Assembly: GCF_023146395.1 (NCBI RefSeq)
Contig: NZ_JAGLCD010000004.1
Span: 538,475 to 602,474 of the forward strand
DNA: 64,000 bases
Direction of reading: 5' to 3'
DNA from: Aeromicrobium sp.
GTDB taxonomy: Bacteria; Actinomycetota; Actinomycetes; Propionibacteriales; Nocardioidaceae
The position numbers and the translations under genes were made by a program. Below the pieces are notes generated by a model, which had not been told where the DNA came from, did no database searches, and was given only the letters and a program-made list of their open reading frames with translations. Of this stretch, positions 1-11,606 are shown piece by piece. Each line of letters starts with the position of its first letter. The stretch's first letter is position 1.

Positions 1-1398
<1,398 letters not shown>

Positions 1399-1599
1399 GA
1401 AAGAACTTTCAGGCAGGAAGGGGCAGAGGTCGGTCGTCGAGCACGTCGAGCGACGGCCTATTCCCGCTGGATGATCACCGCACCATCGTAACGGCCCTCC
1501 GTGACACGGCGCGCGTGCGCTTCGACACGCTGCGCCACCGGTCGACGCGCTGAGGCTGGCACGATGGCGGCGACCCCTGACGAGCGATGGAGGACCGCG

Positions 1600-2577
1600 A
1601 TGCACCGCACCAAGACCGCCGTGACCATGCTTCTGGCCGCCGCCCTGGCGGTGGCCGCCTGTGGGGGCTCGACGGACGACGGCTCGCCGGACCCGGCCCC
1701 CAGCACCGCGTCCTCCGACGGAGGACGTTCCACCACGGGCCAGGTCACCGCCTGCTCGATCGTGGACCGTGCCGTCACCGATCCGCTCAACCCGAACGAC
1801 CGCGACCTCGTTCCGACGCTGCTGATCGGCGACCTGACCTACGACGGCTGCACGGTCGGGGACGTGTACTCGGTGAGCTTCGGGGTGAAGGTCGTCGACT
1901 CCGACGAGAGCCTGGAGGACCGGGTCGAGCTGCTGGGCGGGAATGACGGTCTGGAGTCGATCGACGACCTGGGCGACGAGGCGTTCCGCAGCACGAACGA
2001 GGCGGACGGCGAGACCGTCACGATCACGATCGGCGTTCGCAGCGCCGGTCACGAGGTGATCCTGCGCAACGACGCGATCGGCAACAGCGACCCGGCGAAC
2101 CGGGTCTCCGAGGACGACATTGTCACGTTCCTGCGGGAGTACCTGCCCGCGATCCCCGACGACTTCGAGTCCCAGGCGCTGACCACGCAGGTCGGCACGG
2201 CGTGCCTGCCCGCTGACGACCGCACGATCGAGCAGGGCGTCGACACGATCCAGCTGGCTCGCGGCGGGCGCAGCGGCTCGAGCGTGCGCTGCGCGTACCT
2301 CGGGGACCACCTCGCGACGGTGCAGCTCTCCCGGTCGTCCGACAGCGACCCTTCCGGGACCATGGAGCTCGCCCGCGAGTCCGGGGAGGAGACCGTCACG
2401 GTCGACGGCGCCGAGGACGCCACGATCCGCAGCGACAGCCGGTCGGTCGAGCTCACCCTGCAACCGAGTACCACCGAGATCGTGTACGTCTCCGTGACGA
2501 CCAGCAGCGGAAGCCTCGATCCGGAGGCGATCACGGCGGTCGCGGAGGCGTTCCTGGCGGCCAGCGCCGGCTCCTAG
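1600..2577 (+). CDS. Secreted lipoprotein of unknown function
   Basis: MHRTKTAVTMLLAAALAVAACGGSTDDG...: signal peptide with lipobox VAAC, followed by an acidic Ser/Thr/Asp-rich linker. Confidence 0.75.
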   Translation: MHRTKTAVTMLLAAALAVAACGGSTDDGSPDPAPSTASSDGGRSTTGQVTACSIVDRAVTDPLNPNDRDLVPTLLIGDLTYDGCTVGDVYSVSFGVKVVDSDESLEDRVELLGGNDGLESIDDLGDEAFRSTNEADGETVTITIGVRSAGHEVILRNDAIGNSDPANRVSEDDIVTFLREYLPAIPDDFESQALTTQVGTACLPADDRTIEQGVDTIQLARGGRSGSSVRCAYLGDHLATVQLSRSSDSDPSGTMELARESGEETVTVDGAEDATIRSDSRSVELTLQPSTTEIVYVSVTTSSGSLDPEAITAVAEAFLAASAGS

Positions 2578-5468
2578 TCGTCGAGGAGGCGCTGGCGGCG
2601 CGCGATCGCGACCGCCTCGGTCCGCGACGACGCGGTCAGCTTGGCGAGGACGTTCGAGACGTGCACGGACACCGTCTTGGTGCTGATGAACAGGCGCCGA
2701 CCGATCTCGCCGTTGCTGAGCCCGAGCGCGACCTGCCGCAACACCTCCTGCTCGCGGGGGGTCAGCGTCACCGGTCCCCCGCCCTGACGGGGCGCCAGCC
2801 GGTCGATCTCGCCGAGCAGCGGCGCGGCCCCGAGACGTGCCGCGGTCGCGCGCGCCGGCGTCAGCAGGGCGCCGGCCGCGTCGACCTCGCCCGTCGCGAG
2901 CAGGACGGCCGCCAGACGCGTCGCCGAGCGTGCGGTCTCGTAGGGGTCGTCGAGAGCGACGAATCCCTCGTGGGCGGACCGCCAGCGGCGCAGGAGCTCA
3001 TCGGCCTCGGGAGCGTCGATCCCGCAGACCCACCTCAGCCGGGCCGTCTCGGCCGCGGCACGGTCCTGCCAGGCCCGACCCTCCGGACCGAACGCCCGAT
3101 GGCGCTCCACGACGCCCTCGACGGCGGCCCACAGCTCAGCGGCATGCGCGACGAGAGCAGACTGCTCGTCGCGTCGGAGCGACGCGGCGACCGCGGCGTA
3201 CTGCCCGACCAGCAGCGCCGTCAGGCGGACGCGCCCGGGGAACCACGGCCCGTCCCACATCCGGTCGTGCCGCTCGACCAGCTCGTCGTGGACTCGCCGG
3301 GCGGCGGCCAGGTCGCCGGCCTCGGCGTACAGGTCGATCAGGGCCGCCGAGCTGTGCACCGCCGAGGCCACCTCGTCGCGCCACCACACCCGCAGCGGCA
3401 GCGTCCGTTCGATCTGTGGCACGTCCCCGCGCCCGGCGGCCACGAGCAACGAGATCGAGCCGAGATACGCCGCGAGCGTCGGTGGGGCCTCCGGTCCGAC
3501 GTCGCAGAGGTCGAGCGCCTCGTCCCACCGGCCGCGCAGATAGGCCATGAGCGCCCCGAAGTACCGTCCGTCGAAACCGTACGGCCCCCAGGACCATCCG
3601 GTCTCCTCGGCGCGGCGCTTGCCCTCCGCGAACGCCTGCTCGGCCTCGTCCAACGCACCGGCGTTGAACAGCACGAAGGCCATCTGGTGCAGGCCCCGCA
3701 GCTCGCCCAGCACGTGACCGGACGCGCGGGAGCGGACGATCAGCTCCTGGAACCTCGCCCGGGCCGTCGTCGGGTCCTCGCCCGAGCGCACCATGACGCG
3801 GATCAACGTGGCCTTGGCATCGGAGATGACCGTCTCCGTCCCGAGCCGCTCGGCGATCTCCACGGCACGCTCGCCCCACGTCGTCGCCTCGGCGTCGGCT
3901 CGGCGGGCCGCGAGCGTGCGGGCCTGCAGCGCGGCCACCTCGGCGCGCAGGACCGTGTCGTCGTCCGGGACCAGGCCAGCGGCCTCGAGGCTCGCCTCGT
4001 GCGCCTCACGGTCGAGATTGGCGAAGTAGGCGGTGTTGCCGATCGCCACGAGAAGACGGCCCCGGACGAGCGGACCGGCGCCGGCGGGAAGCTGGGCGAG
4101 CCCCTCGCGCAGCAGCTCGACGGCGCGCATGACCTGGCCGGACGTGACGAGCGCGTGCGCCGCGTCGATCACGAGCCCGATCTCGTCGGTGCCGTCCGGG
4201 GCGGCGTCGACCAGCTCGAGCGCCTGCTCGTAGTGGTGGGCGGCCTCGTCGTAGCCGGCCACGCGGTCCGCGGCCTGGGCCGCACGGACCAGGGCGCCGA
4301 AGGCGGTCGTGCGCTCCCCCGCCGCCAGCGCATGACGCGCGACGGTCGCCGGCGGCGCGTCGGCCGGCAGGCTCGCGAGCAGAGCCGCGTGGATGCGGCG
4401 CCGCTCCCCCGGCAGCAGGTTGTCACGCAGCGCCTCCCCGAGCAGGGCGTGCCGGAATCCGTAGTCGTCAGGGCCCTGGCGTCGCAGCACCTTGTGGTCG
4501 ACCGCCGACTCCAGCGCCGCGTCGAGCTCGACCTCGGTGAGGCCGGCAGCGGCGGCCAGTGCCGCAAATCCTTCGCGCCCGTCGGTGACCGACGCGGCGC
4601 GGACGAGTCGACGCGCCTGCTCGTCCAGGCGCTCGAGCCGCACGAGCAGCACGTCGCTCAACGTCTCCGGCACCGGACCGGGAGCCGTGCCGCGACCGTG
4701 TCCGGCCTCCAGCAGCTCCTCGACGAAGAACGCATTGCCCCCGGCCCGCTGCACGACCGCACGGAGCTCCTCGAAGTCGAGCTGGTCGCTCGCCTGCAGC
4801 CGGGCCAGGTCGGCCACGTCGCCGTCGTCGAGCGGCGCCAGCTCGAGACGACGGACGCCCGCGAGCCGCACCCACTCGGCCAGCGCGGGCCGCAACGGAT
4901 GGCGGCGGTGGAGGTCGTCGGTCCGGTAGCTCACGACGACGTGCACCGGACCCTCGAAGCCCTGCACCAGGGCGTACCGGATCAGGTGCCGGGTCGAGGC
5001 GTCGGCCCAGTGGGCGTCCTCGATCACGAGCAGCAGCGGCTGGTCGGCGGCCAGGGCGTCGAGCGCGGCGACGACCGAGGCGAAGAGCTCGCCGCGCTCC
5101 ACGCCCGGGGCCTCTGCCGCCGCGTGACCCGGCAGGAGCGCGGCGAGCGCGGGGAACCGGTCGGCGAGCCGGTCCCGATCCGGCGCGGGCACGGCGGCGA
5201 AGGCCTCGGCGAACGGCTGGTAGGGCAGCGCGCTGTCGCCCAGGTCGAGACAGTGCCCGACCAGCACCCGGTGCCCGGCTCCGCGGGCCCGGGCACCGAG
5301 CTCGCGCAGCAGGCGGGTCTTGCCGATGCCGGCGTCGCCGCCCAGCAGCACGACGTCGCGGGCGGCCGGCTCGCTGATCCCGGCGAGGGCGAGCAGCTCG
5401 TCGAGCTCGCGCGTGCGCCCCACGAGCGCCGTGGAGGGAGCTCGGTCGGTCGCCATGGGATCCATCAT
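2574..5468 (-). CDS. Large LuxR-family (LAL-type) transcriptional regulator with N-terminal AAA ATPase
   Basis: Walker A GGDAGIGKTRLLREL, Walker B LLLVIEDAHWAD, helical repeats, C-terminal LuxR HTH LTPREQEVLRQVALGLSNGEIGRRLFISTKTVSVHVSNVLAKL. Start taken at MMDPMATDRAP; the upstream ORF extension is Arg/Pro-rich and probably non-coding. Confidence 0.88.
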   Translation of the reverse strand: MMDPMATDRAPSTALVGRTRELDELLALAGISEPAARDVVLLGGDAGIGKTRLLRELGARARGAGHRVLVGHCLDLGDSALPYQPFAEAFAAVPAPDRDRLADRFPALAALLPGHAAAEAPGVERGELFASVVAALDALAADQPLLLVIEDAHWADASTRHLIRYALVQGFEGPVHVVVSYRTDDLHRRHPLRPALAEWVRLAGVRRLELAPLDDGDVADLARLQASDQLDFEELRAVVQRAGGNAFFVEELLEAGHGRGTAPGPVPETLSDVLLVRLERLDEQARRLVRAASVTDGREGFAALAAAAGLTEVELDAALESAVDHKVLRRQGPDDYGFRHALLGEALRDNLLPGERRRIHAALLASLPADAPPATVARHALAAGERTTAFGALVRAAQAADRVAGYDEAAHHYEQALELVDAAPDGTDEIGLVIDAAHALVTSGQVMRAVELLREGLAQLPAGAGPLVRGRLLVAIGNTAYFANLDREAHEASLEAAGLVPDDDTVLRAEVAALQARTLAARRADAEATTWGERAVEIAERLGTETVISDAKATLIRVMVRSGEDPTTARARFQELIVRSRASGHVLGELRGLHQMAFVLFNAGALDEAEQAFAEGKRRAEETGWSWGPYGFDGRYFGALMAYLRGRWDEALDLCDVGPEAPPTLAAYLGSISLLVAAGRGDVPQIERTLPLRVWWRDEVASAVHSSAALIDLYAEAGDLAAARRVHDELVERHDRMWDGPWFPGRVRLTALLVGQYAAVAASLRRDEQSALVAHAAELWAAVEGVVERHRAFGPEGRAWQDRAAAETARLRWVCGIDAPEADELLRRWRSAHEGFVALDDPYETARSATRLAAVLLATGEVDAAGALLTPARATAARLGAAPLLGEIDRLAPRQGGGPVTLTPREQEVLRQVALGLSNGEIGRRLFISTKTVSVHVSNVLAKLTASSRTEAVAIARRQRLLDD

Positions 5469-5503
5469 GGCCGAGGCCGCCCGGCCGGCGGCCCTGCCGG
5501 TGC

Positions 5504-5683
5504 TCACACGAGGGCGGTGCGGCCCGTGGCCCATGCGGCCAGGCGCAGCATCACGGTGCGCCGCGGACGCTGGCGCCGCCGGACCGGTCGGGCGCCGGGC
5601 CTGGGGTAGGTCCGGACGGCACGGGCGGCGGCGCGACGCCGCTCGATCTCGACGGGGACGAAGGACAGCGGATCGATGATCAT
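5504..5683 (-). CDS. Small basic protein, hypothetical (59 aa)
   Basis: ATG at 5683: MIIDPLSFVPVEIERRRAAARAVRTYPRPGARPVRRRQRPRRTVMLRLAAWATGRTALV. No recognised family. Confidence 0.4.
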   Translation of the reverse strand: MIIDPLSFVPVEIERRRAAARAVRTYPRPGARPVRRRQRPRRTVMLRLAAWATGRTALV

Positions 5684-5703
5684 GGCTCGACCCTTCCGCC
5701 ATG

Positions 5704-5754
5704 AGGTAGGCCCCCACATCGGACGAAGTCCCTAGATGTGGGGGCCGGCTACCT
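5704..5754 (-). terminator. Strong stem-loop downstream of the suf operon (terminator or attenuator)
   Basis: Perfect 12-bp arms GGCCCCCACATC (5709-5720) / GATGTGGGGGCC (5735-5746), inner GGAC-GAA-GTCC stem, and outer AGGTA/TACCT. Confidence 0.6.
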
Positions 5755-5774
5755 CAGGTCGAGCGGGGCGGTGC

Positions 5775-6143
5775 TCAGCCGATGTTGAAGCCGAGGGCCC
5801 GCAGCATCTCGCGGCCGTCGTCGGTGATCTTGTCCGGGCCCCACGGCGGCATCCAGACCCAGTCGATCCGGAACTCGTTGACGATGCCGTCGAGCGCCGA
5901 GCGCGTCTGGTCCTCGATGACGTCGGTCAGCGGGCACGCCGCCGACGTGAGGGTCATCTGCAGGACCGTGTTGCTGTGCTCGTCGACGTGGGCGCCGTAG
6001 ACCAGACCGAGGTCGACGACGTTGATGCCGAGCTCGGGGTCGACGACGTCCTTCATGGCCTCGAGGACGTCCTCGCTGGTGGTGGCTCCGGCGGCGGGCG
6101 CGCTGGTGTCGACCTCGGGAAGGTCGGTGTGGTCGGTGGTCAT
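5775..6143 (-). CDS. sufT: MIP18/SufT-type metal-sulfur cluster assembly protein
   Basis: MTTDHTDLPEV...EDVLEAMKDVVDPELGINVVDLGLVYG...MTLTSAACPLTDVIEDQ; last gene of the suf operon. Confidence 0.9.
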   Translation of the reverse strand: MTTDHTDLPEVDTSAPAAGATTSEDVLEAMKDVVDPELGINVVDLGLVYGAHVDEHSNTVLQMTLTSAACPLTDVIEDQTRSALDGIVNEFRIDWVWMPPWGPDKITDDGREMLRALGFNIG

Positions 6144-6613
6144 GATGACTCCTTTCCGGCGGCCTGGGCCCCCGTGGCTTGCGTGGCTGCGTCCTTGAAG
6201 GCCATCCAGGACAGCAGGGCGCACTTGACGCGCGCCGGGAACTGGGCGACGCCGGCGAAGGCGATGCCGTCCTCCAGCACGTCCTCGTCCGGCTCGACCT
6301 GCCCCTTGCCCTGCATGAGCTCCTGGAACGCGTCGAGCGTCGTGAACCCCTCGGCCACGGTGTGGCCGACGACCAGGTCGTTCAGGACCGACGCCGAGGC
6401 CTGGCTGATCGAGCAGCCCTGCGCGTCGTAGGAGATGTCACGGACGACGTCGCCGTCGAGGTGCACCCGCAGGGTGATCTCGTCGCCGCACGTCGGGTTG
6501 ACGTGGTGCACCTCGGCGTCGCCGCCGTCGCGCAGTCCGGCCCCGTGCGGGCGCTTGTAGTGGTCGAGGATGATCTCCTGGTAGAGAGCATCGACGTTCA
6601 TCGCATCGCTCAT
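6140..6613 (-). CDS. sufU: Fe-S cluster assembly scaffold / sulfur transfer protein SufU
   Basis: MSDAMNVDALYQEIILDHYKRPHGAG...NPTCGDEITLRV...GCSISQASASVLNDLV. Confidence 0.93.
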   Translation of the reverse strand: MSDAMNVDALYQEIILDHYKRPHGAGLRDGGDAEVHHVNPTCGDEITLRVHLDGDVVRDISYDAQGCSISQASASVLNDLVVGHTVAEGFTTLDAFQELMQGKGQVEPDEDVLEDGIAFAGVAQFPARVKCALLSWMAFKDAATQATGAQAAGKESS

Positions 6614-6614
6614 G

Positions 6615-7850
6615 TCAGGCCCCGAAGTACTTCTTGGTGTGCCAGATCGCCGCGACGAGCGCGTCGATCTCGGCCTCGGTCGTGTACAGGTAGAACGACG
6701 CACGAGTCGTGGACTGCACGCCGAAGCAGGCGTGGGCCGGCTTCGCGCAGTGGTGACCGGCGCGCACCGCCACGCCCTTGCTGTCGAGCAGCTGGGCGAC
6801 GTCGTGCGGGTGGACGCCGTCGAGCGTGAAGCTGATGGCTCCCCCGCGGTCGACGGGCTCGGTCGGACCCACGACCGTCAGGCCGTCGATCTCGAGCAGC
6901 CGCTCCAGCGCGTAGGCCGTGACGGCCTGCTCGTGGGCGGCGACGTTCTCCATGCCGAGGCTCGAGAGGTAGTCGACCGCGGCACCCAGGCCCACCGCCT
7001 GCGCGATGGGCGGGGTGCCCGCCTCGAACCGGGCCGGCGGAGCCGCGAACGTGGAGCGCTCCATCGTGACGGTCTCGATCATCTCGCCACCACCGAGGAA
7101 CGGCGGCAGCGAGGCGAGCAGGTCGTAGCGGCCCCAGAGCACGCCGATGCCGGTCGGCCCGACCATCTTGTGCCCCGTGAAGGCCACGAAGTCGGCGTCC
7201 AGCGCGGCCAGGTCGACCGGCACCTGTGGCACGGCCTGCGAGGCGTCGACCACCGAGTAGGCGCCCACCGCCTTCGCCCGGGCCACGAGATCGGCGACCG
7301 GGTTGATCGTGCCGAGCATGTTCGAGACCCAGGTGACCGCGACGATCTTGGTGCGCTCGCCGATGGGATCGTTCTCGAGGTCGAGCCGGCCCTCGGGCGT
7401 CAGGCCGAACCAGCGCAGCGTCGCGCCCGTGCGCTCGGCGAGGAGCTGCCACGGCACGATGTTGGAGTGGTGCTCCATCTGGCTGATGACGATCTCGTCG
7501 CCCGGCCCCACGGCACCGGCGTCGCCCAGGACGCGGGCGACCAGGTTGAGCGCCTCGGAGGCGTTCTTGGTGAACACGACCTCCTCGCGCCGGTTCGCGC
7601 CGATGAAGCCGGCCACCTTGGTGCGCCCGAGCTCGAAGGCCTCGCTCGCCTCCGCCCCGAGCTGGTGCATCGCCCGCGCGACGTTGGCGTTGTGCGCGAG
7701 GTAGTGGGCGTCGATCGCGTCGACGACCTGCCGCGGCTTCTGCGAGGTGTTGGCGCTGTCGAGGTAGACCAGCGGCAGGTCACCGGCCAGACGTCGCTGC
7801 AGGATCGGGAAGTCGTCCCGAACCTGCGCGACGTCGTACGTGGCGGCCAT
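6615..7850 (-). CDS. sufS: Cysteine desulfurase SufS
   Basis: PLP motif VAFTGHKMVGPTGIGVLWGR; VRAGHHCAKPAHACFGVQSTTRASFYLYTTEAEID. Confidence 0.95.
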   Translation of the reverse strand: MAATYDVAQVRDDFPILQRRLAGDLPLVYLDSANTSQKPRQVVDAIDAHYLAHNANVARAMHQLGAEASEAFELGRTKVAGFIGANRREEVVFTKNASEALNLVARVLGDAGAVGPGDEIVISQMEHHSNIVPWQLLAERTGATLRWFGLTPEGRLDLENDPIGERTKIVAVTWVSNMLGTINPVADLVARAKAVGAYSVVDASQAVPQVPVDLAALDADFVAFTGHKMVGPTGIGVLWGRYDLLASLPPFLGGGEMIETVTMERSTFAAPPARFEAGTPPIAQAVGLGAAVDYLSSLGMENVAAHEQAVTAYALERLLEIDGLTVVGPTEPVDRGGAISFTLDGVHPHDVAQLLDSKGVAVRAGHHCAKPAHACFGVQSTTRASFYLYTTEAEIDALVAAIWHTKKYFGA

Positions 7851-8611
7851 CAGACTGCGGCAGCCTTGACATACTTGTCGTAGCCGCTGGCCTCGAGCTC
7901 GTCGGCGAGCTCACGCCCACCGGTCTCGGCCAGACGCCCGGCGACGAACACGTGCACGAAGTCAGGCTCGATGTAGCGCAGGATGCGCGTGTAGTGGGTG
8001 ATCAGCAGCACGCCGCGGTCGCCCTGGCCGCTGTAGCGGTTGACGCCGTCCGAGACGACCTTCAGGGCGTCGATGTCCAGGCCGGAGTCGGTCTCGTCGA
8101 GCACCGCGAACTTCGGGTTGAGCAGCTCGAGCTGCGCGATCTCGTGGCGCTTCTTCTCGCCGCCGGAGAATCCCTCGTTGACGCTGCGCTGGGCGAACGC
8201 GGGATCGAGCGTGACGCGCTCGAGGGCCGCGTTGACGTCCTTGACCCACGTGCGGAGCTTCGGCGCCTCGCCGTCGATCGCGGTCTTGGCCGTGCGCAGG
8301 AAGTTGGCCACGGACACGCCAGGGACCTCGACGGGGTACTGCATCGCGAGGAACAGGCCCGCGCGGGCGCGCTCGTCGACGCTGAGCTCCAGGACGTTCT
8401 GGCCGTCCAGCAGGACCTCGCCGTCGGTGACGTCGTACTTGGGATGGCCGGCGATCGAGTAGGCGAGCGTGGACTTGCCCGAACCGTTCGGGCCCATGAT
8501 CGCGTGGATCTCGCCGCTGTTGATCGTGAGGTCGACACCGCGGAGGATCTCCTTGGCGCCGTCCTCGGTGTCCACGGAGACGTGGAGGTTCTTGATCTCG
8601 AGAGTGCTCAT
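7850..8611 (-). CDS. sufC: Fe-S cluster assembly ATPase SufC
   Basis: MSTLEIKNLHVSVDTEDGAKEILRGVDLTINSGEIHAIMGPNGSGKSTLAYSIAGHPKYDVTDGEV...VNEGFSGGEKKRHEIAQLELLNPKFAVLDETDSGLDIDALK. Confidence 0.96.
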   Translation of the reverse strand: MSTLEIKNLHVSVDTEDGAKEILRGVDLTINSGEIHAIMGPNGSGKSTLAYSIAGHPKYDVTDGEVLLDGQNVLELSVDERARAGLFLAMQYPVEVPGVSVANFLRTAKTAIDGEAPKLRTWVKDVNAALERVTLDPAFAQRSVNEGFSGGEKKRHEIAQLELLNPKFAVLDETDSGLDIDALKVVSDGVNRYSGQGDRGVLLITHYTRILRYIEPDFVHVFVAGRLAETGGRELADELEASGYDKYVKAAAV

Positions 8612-8612
8612 G

Positions 8613-8972
8613 TCAGTTCTCCTCGGGGAGGGCGACGTAGACACGATCGCCCTCGATGGTGGTGGGGTAGGTCGGGACCGGCTCGGTGGCCGGGAAGTTG
8701 AGCGGCTCGCCGGTGCGCAGCGAGAAGGTCGAGCTGTGCAGCCAGCACTCGATCGACGGGCCCTTGACGGGGTCGACGGCGACGTCACCCTCCGAGAGCG
8801 GGATCGACGCGTGCGAGCACTCGTCGCGGATCGCGTACACGTCGTCGCCCTGGCGGACCAGGGCGATCTCGGTGCCGTCGACCTCGACCGCCAGCACGCC
8901 CCCGTCGGGGACGTCGGCGAGCGGGGCGGCGAACCTCTGCCCGGTCCTGGAGCCGGTGTCCTGCTCAGACAT
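8613..8972 (-). CDS. Rieske-type (2Fe-2S) ferredoxin in suf operon
   Basis: [62 protein letters not shown]...ECWLHSSTFSLRTGEPLNFPATEPVPTYPT. CxH / CxxH-type Rieske arrangement; translated on the minus strand. Confidence 0.88.
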   Translation of the reverse strand: MSEQDTGSRTGQRFAAPLADVPDGGVLAVEVDGTEIALVRQGDDVYAIRDECSHASIPLSEGDVAVDPVKGPSIECWLHSSTFSLRTGEPLNFPATEPVPTYPTTIEGDRVYVALPEEN

Positions 8973-10158
8973 CGGCCAGCTCGTGCTCGACGGCCGTGAC
9001 CAGGCGCTCCTGGACGTCCGGGATGCCGATGCGCCGGATGATGTCGTTGAAGAAGCCGTGCACGACCAGGCGGCGTGCCTCGTCCTCGGGGACACCGCGG
9101 CTCTGCAGGTAGAACAGGTGCTGGTCGTCGAACCGGCCGGTCGTGCTCGCGTGGCCGGCACCGGCGATGTCGCCGGTCTCGATCTCGAGGTTCGGCACCG
9201 AGTCGGCACGGGCCCCGTCGGTCAGGACCAGGTTGTCGTTCTGCTCGAACGTCTCGATGGCCTCGGCGACCTTGCGGATCAGGACGTTGCCGATCCACAC
9301 GGTGTGCGCGTCCTGACCCTGCAGCGCGCCCTTGTACAGGACGTTGCTGCGCGTGCGCGGCGCGGTGTGGTCGGCGAACAACCGGTGCTCGATGTGCTGA
9401 CCCGCATCGGCGAAGTACACGCCGAGCAGGTCGGCGCTGCCGCCCGGGCCGGCGTAGTCGACGTTGGTGCTGGTGCGCACGAGGTCGCCGCCGAGGGTGA
9501 ACTCGAAGGCCCGCACGGTGGCGTCGCGTCCCACGCGGATGTTGACCTGCTCGGCGTGCACCGCGTCGTCGTCCCAGTCATTGACCGTGACGAGGTCGAG
9601 CTGGGCACCGTCGGACACGACGACCTGGGTGAAGGCGTCGTAGGCGGCGCTGCCGACGTGGTCGACCAGGACCGTGGCCTTGGCGTGCAGACCCACGCGG
9701 ATCACGACGTGGCCCCAGACGGTGTCGGAGGACGCGGTGCCGCGCAGGGTCAGGCGGATCGGCTCGTCGACCACGAGATCGGCCGGCACGTCGAGCAGCA
9801 CCGCTCCCCCGGCGTTGGCGGCCGCGAGGGCACCGAGCCGATCGAGCGGGGCCGAGACGGCGAGCGCCTGCGCCTCCTCGGTGCTGATCTCGGTGAGCGT
9901 GACGCCCTCGGGGAGCTGCTGCTCCCACGCCAGGTGCGCGTCGCTCGGGGCGCCCTCGAGAAGACCGCGCAGCCGCTTCAAGGGGGTGAAGCGCCAGATC
10001 TCCTCCAGGCCCGTGGGCACGGGATGGGCCGCGACGTCGTAGGACGGCTCCGGGTGGAGGTGCGACTCGACGTGGTCGAGAACAGGAAGGTTCTCGACGG
10101 CATCAGCCGCAGCCCCAGCCACTGGCGAATCAACCACGGACTGCGGTGAGGTGCTCAA
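8965..10158 (-). CDS. sufD: Fe-S cluster assembly protein SufD
   Basis: TTG start at 10158 preceded by [37 protein letters not shown]...; [66 protein letters not shown]. Confidence 0.9.
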   Translation of the reverse strand: MSTSPQSVVDSPVAGAAADAVENLPVLDHVESHLHPEPSYDVAAHPVPTGLEEIWRFTPLKRLRGLLEGAPSDAHLAWEQQLPEGVTLTEISTEEAQALAVSAPLDRLGALAAANAGGAVLLDVPADLVVDEPIRLTLRGTASSDTVWGHVVIRVGLHAKATVLVDHVGSAAYDAFTQVVVSDGAQLDLVTVNDWDDDAVHAEQVNIRVGRDATVRAFEFTLGGDLVRTSTNVDYAGPGGSADLLGVYFADAGQHIEHRLFADHTAPRTRSNVLYKGALQGQDAHTVWIGNVLIRKVAEAIETFEQNDNLVLTDGARADSVPNLEIETGDIAGAGHASTTGRFDDQHLFYLQSRGVPEDEARRLVVHGFFNDIIRRIGIPDVQERLVTAVEHELADV

Positions 10159-11606
10159 CCGACCGCTCCTTCCATTTGAAGCTCGATCAGGCGGTTCAGC
10201 TCGAGCGCGTACTCCATCGGGAGCTCGCGCGCGATGGGCTCGACGAAACCGCGGACGATCATCGCCATGGCCTCGTCCTCCTCCATGCCGCGCGACATGA
10301 AGTAGAAGAGCTGGTCGTCGCTCAGCTTGGACACCGTGGCCTCGTGCCCGAGGGTCACGTCGTCCTCGCGGACGTCGACGTACGGGTAGGTGTCGGACCG
10401 GCTGATCTGGTCGACGAGCAGCGCGTCGCACTTGACCGTGCTGGCCGAGCCCTCGGCTCCCTCGTTGACCTGCAGCAGGCCACGGTAGGAGGTGCGACCG
10501 CCGCCGCGGGCGACCGACTTGGACAGGATCGAGCTCGAGGTGCGCGGGGCGGCGTGCACCATCTTGGCGCCGGCGTCCTGGTGCTGACCCTCGCCGGCGA
10601 ACGCGATCGACAGCGTCTCGCCGCGGGCCCCCTCGCCCATCAGGTAGACGGCCGGGTACTTCATGGTGACCTTGGAGCCGATGTTGCCGTCGACCCACTC
10701 CATCGTGGCGCCGGCCTCGCAGACCGCACGCTTGGTGACCAGGTTGTACACGTTGTTCGACCAGTTCTGGATCGTCGTGTACCGGACGCGGGCGCCCTTC
10801 TTGACGACGATCTCGACGACCGCGGAGTGCAGCGAGTCGCTCGAGTAGATCGGCGCCGTGCAGCCCTCGACGTAGTGGACGTAGGAGTCCTCGTCGGCGA
10901 TGATCAGCGTCCGCTCGAACTGGCCCATGTTCTCGGTGTTGATGCGGAAGTAGGCCTGCAGTGGGATGTCGACGTGGACGCCCTTGGGCACGTAGATGAA
11001 CGAGCCGCCGGACCACACCGCGGAGTTGAGGGCCGAGAACTTGTTGTCGCCGACCGGGATGACCGTGCCGAAGTACTCCTGGAAGATCTCCGGGTGCTCG
11101 CGCAGTGCCGTGTCGGTGTCGAGGAACAGCACGCCCTGCGCCTCGAGGTCCTCACGGATCGAGTGGTAGACGACCTCGGACTCGTACTGCGCGGCCACGC
11201 CCGAGACGAGGCGCTGCTTCTCGGCCTCGGGGATGCCGAGGCGGTCGTACGTGTTCTTGATGTCCTCGGGGAGGTCGTCCCACGTGGCGGCCTGCTTCTC
11301 CGTGGAGCGCACGAAGTACTTGATGTTGTCGAAGTCGATGCCACCGAGGTCGGAGCCCCAGGTCGGCATGGGCTTGCGCTCGAAGAGCTTGAGGCCCTTC
11401 AGGCGCAGGTCGAGCATCCACTCGGGCTCATTCTTGAGGGTCGAGATGTTGCGGACGACGGCCTCGTTCAGGCCGCGCTGCGACGTCGCGCCCGCGTCGT
11501 TCTTGTCGGACCAGCCGAACTCGTAGCGTCCGACGTCCTTGAGTCCGGGATTGAGCTCCTCGATCGAGGGAGCCGCGCCGGTGTTCTCGTGCGACGTGGT
11601 GGTCAT
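10155..11606 (-). CDS. sufB: Fe-S cluster assembly protein SufB
   Basis: [65 protein letters not shown]...[46 protein letters not shown]. Confidence 0.96.
   Translation of the reverse strand: MTTTSHENTGAAPSIEELNPGLKDVGRYEFGWSDKNDAGATSQRGLNEAVVRNISTLKNEPEWMLDLRLKGLKLFERKPMPTWGSDLGGIDFDNIKYFVRSTEKQAATWDDLPEDIKNTYDRLGIPEAEKQRLVSGVAAQYESEVVYHSIREDLEAQGVLFLDTDTALREHPEIFQEYFGTVIPVGDNKFSALNSAVWSGGSFIYVPKGVHVDIPLQAYFRINTENMGQFERTLIIADEDSYVHYVEGCTAPIYSSDSLHSAVVEIVVKKGARVRYTTIQNWSNNVYNLVTKRAVCEAGATMEWVDGNIGSKVTMKYPAVYLMGEGARGETLSIAFAGEGQHQDAGAKMVHAAPRTSSSILSKSVARGGGRTSYRGLLQVNEGAEGSASTVKCDALLVDQISRSDTYPYVDVREDDVTLGHEATVSKLSDDQLFYFMSRGMEEDEAMAMIVRGFVEPIARELPMEYALELNRLIELQMEGAVG

Noticed and set aside
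1399-1500. Possible attenuator/leader peptide upstream of the ABC-F gene
   Set aside because: Only a short GAAAGTTCTTTC near-palindrome seen at the start codon; no convincing leader ORF with alternative hairpins.
2661-5609. 982-aa + strand ORF opposite the LuxR gene
   Set aside because: Antisense shadow frame: Arg/Pro/Gly/His-rich composition, no motifs, and the opposite strand encodes a clear AAA/LuxR protein.
8965-11016. 683-aa minus-strand ORF suggesting a SufB/SufD fusion
   Set aside because: N-terminal part is an out-of-frame reading of sufB. SufD begins at TTG 10158 with an RBS and overlaps the sufB stop.
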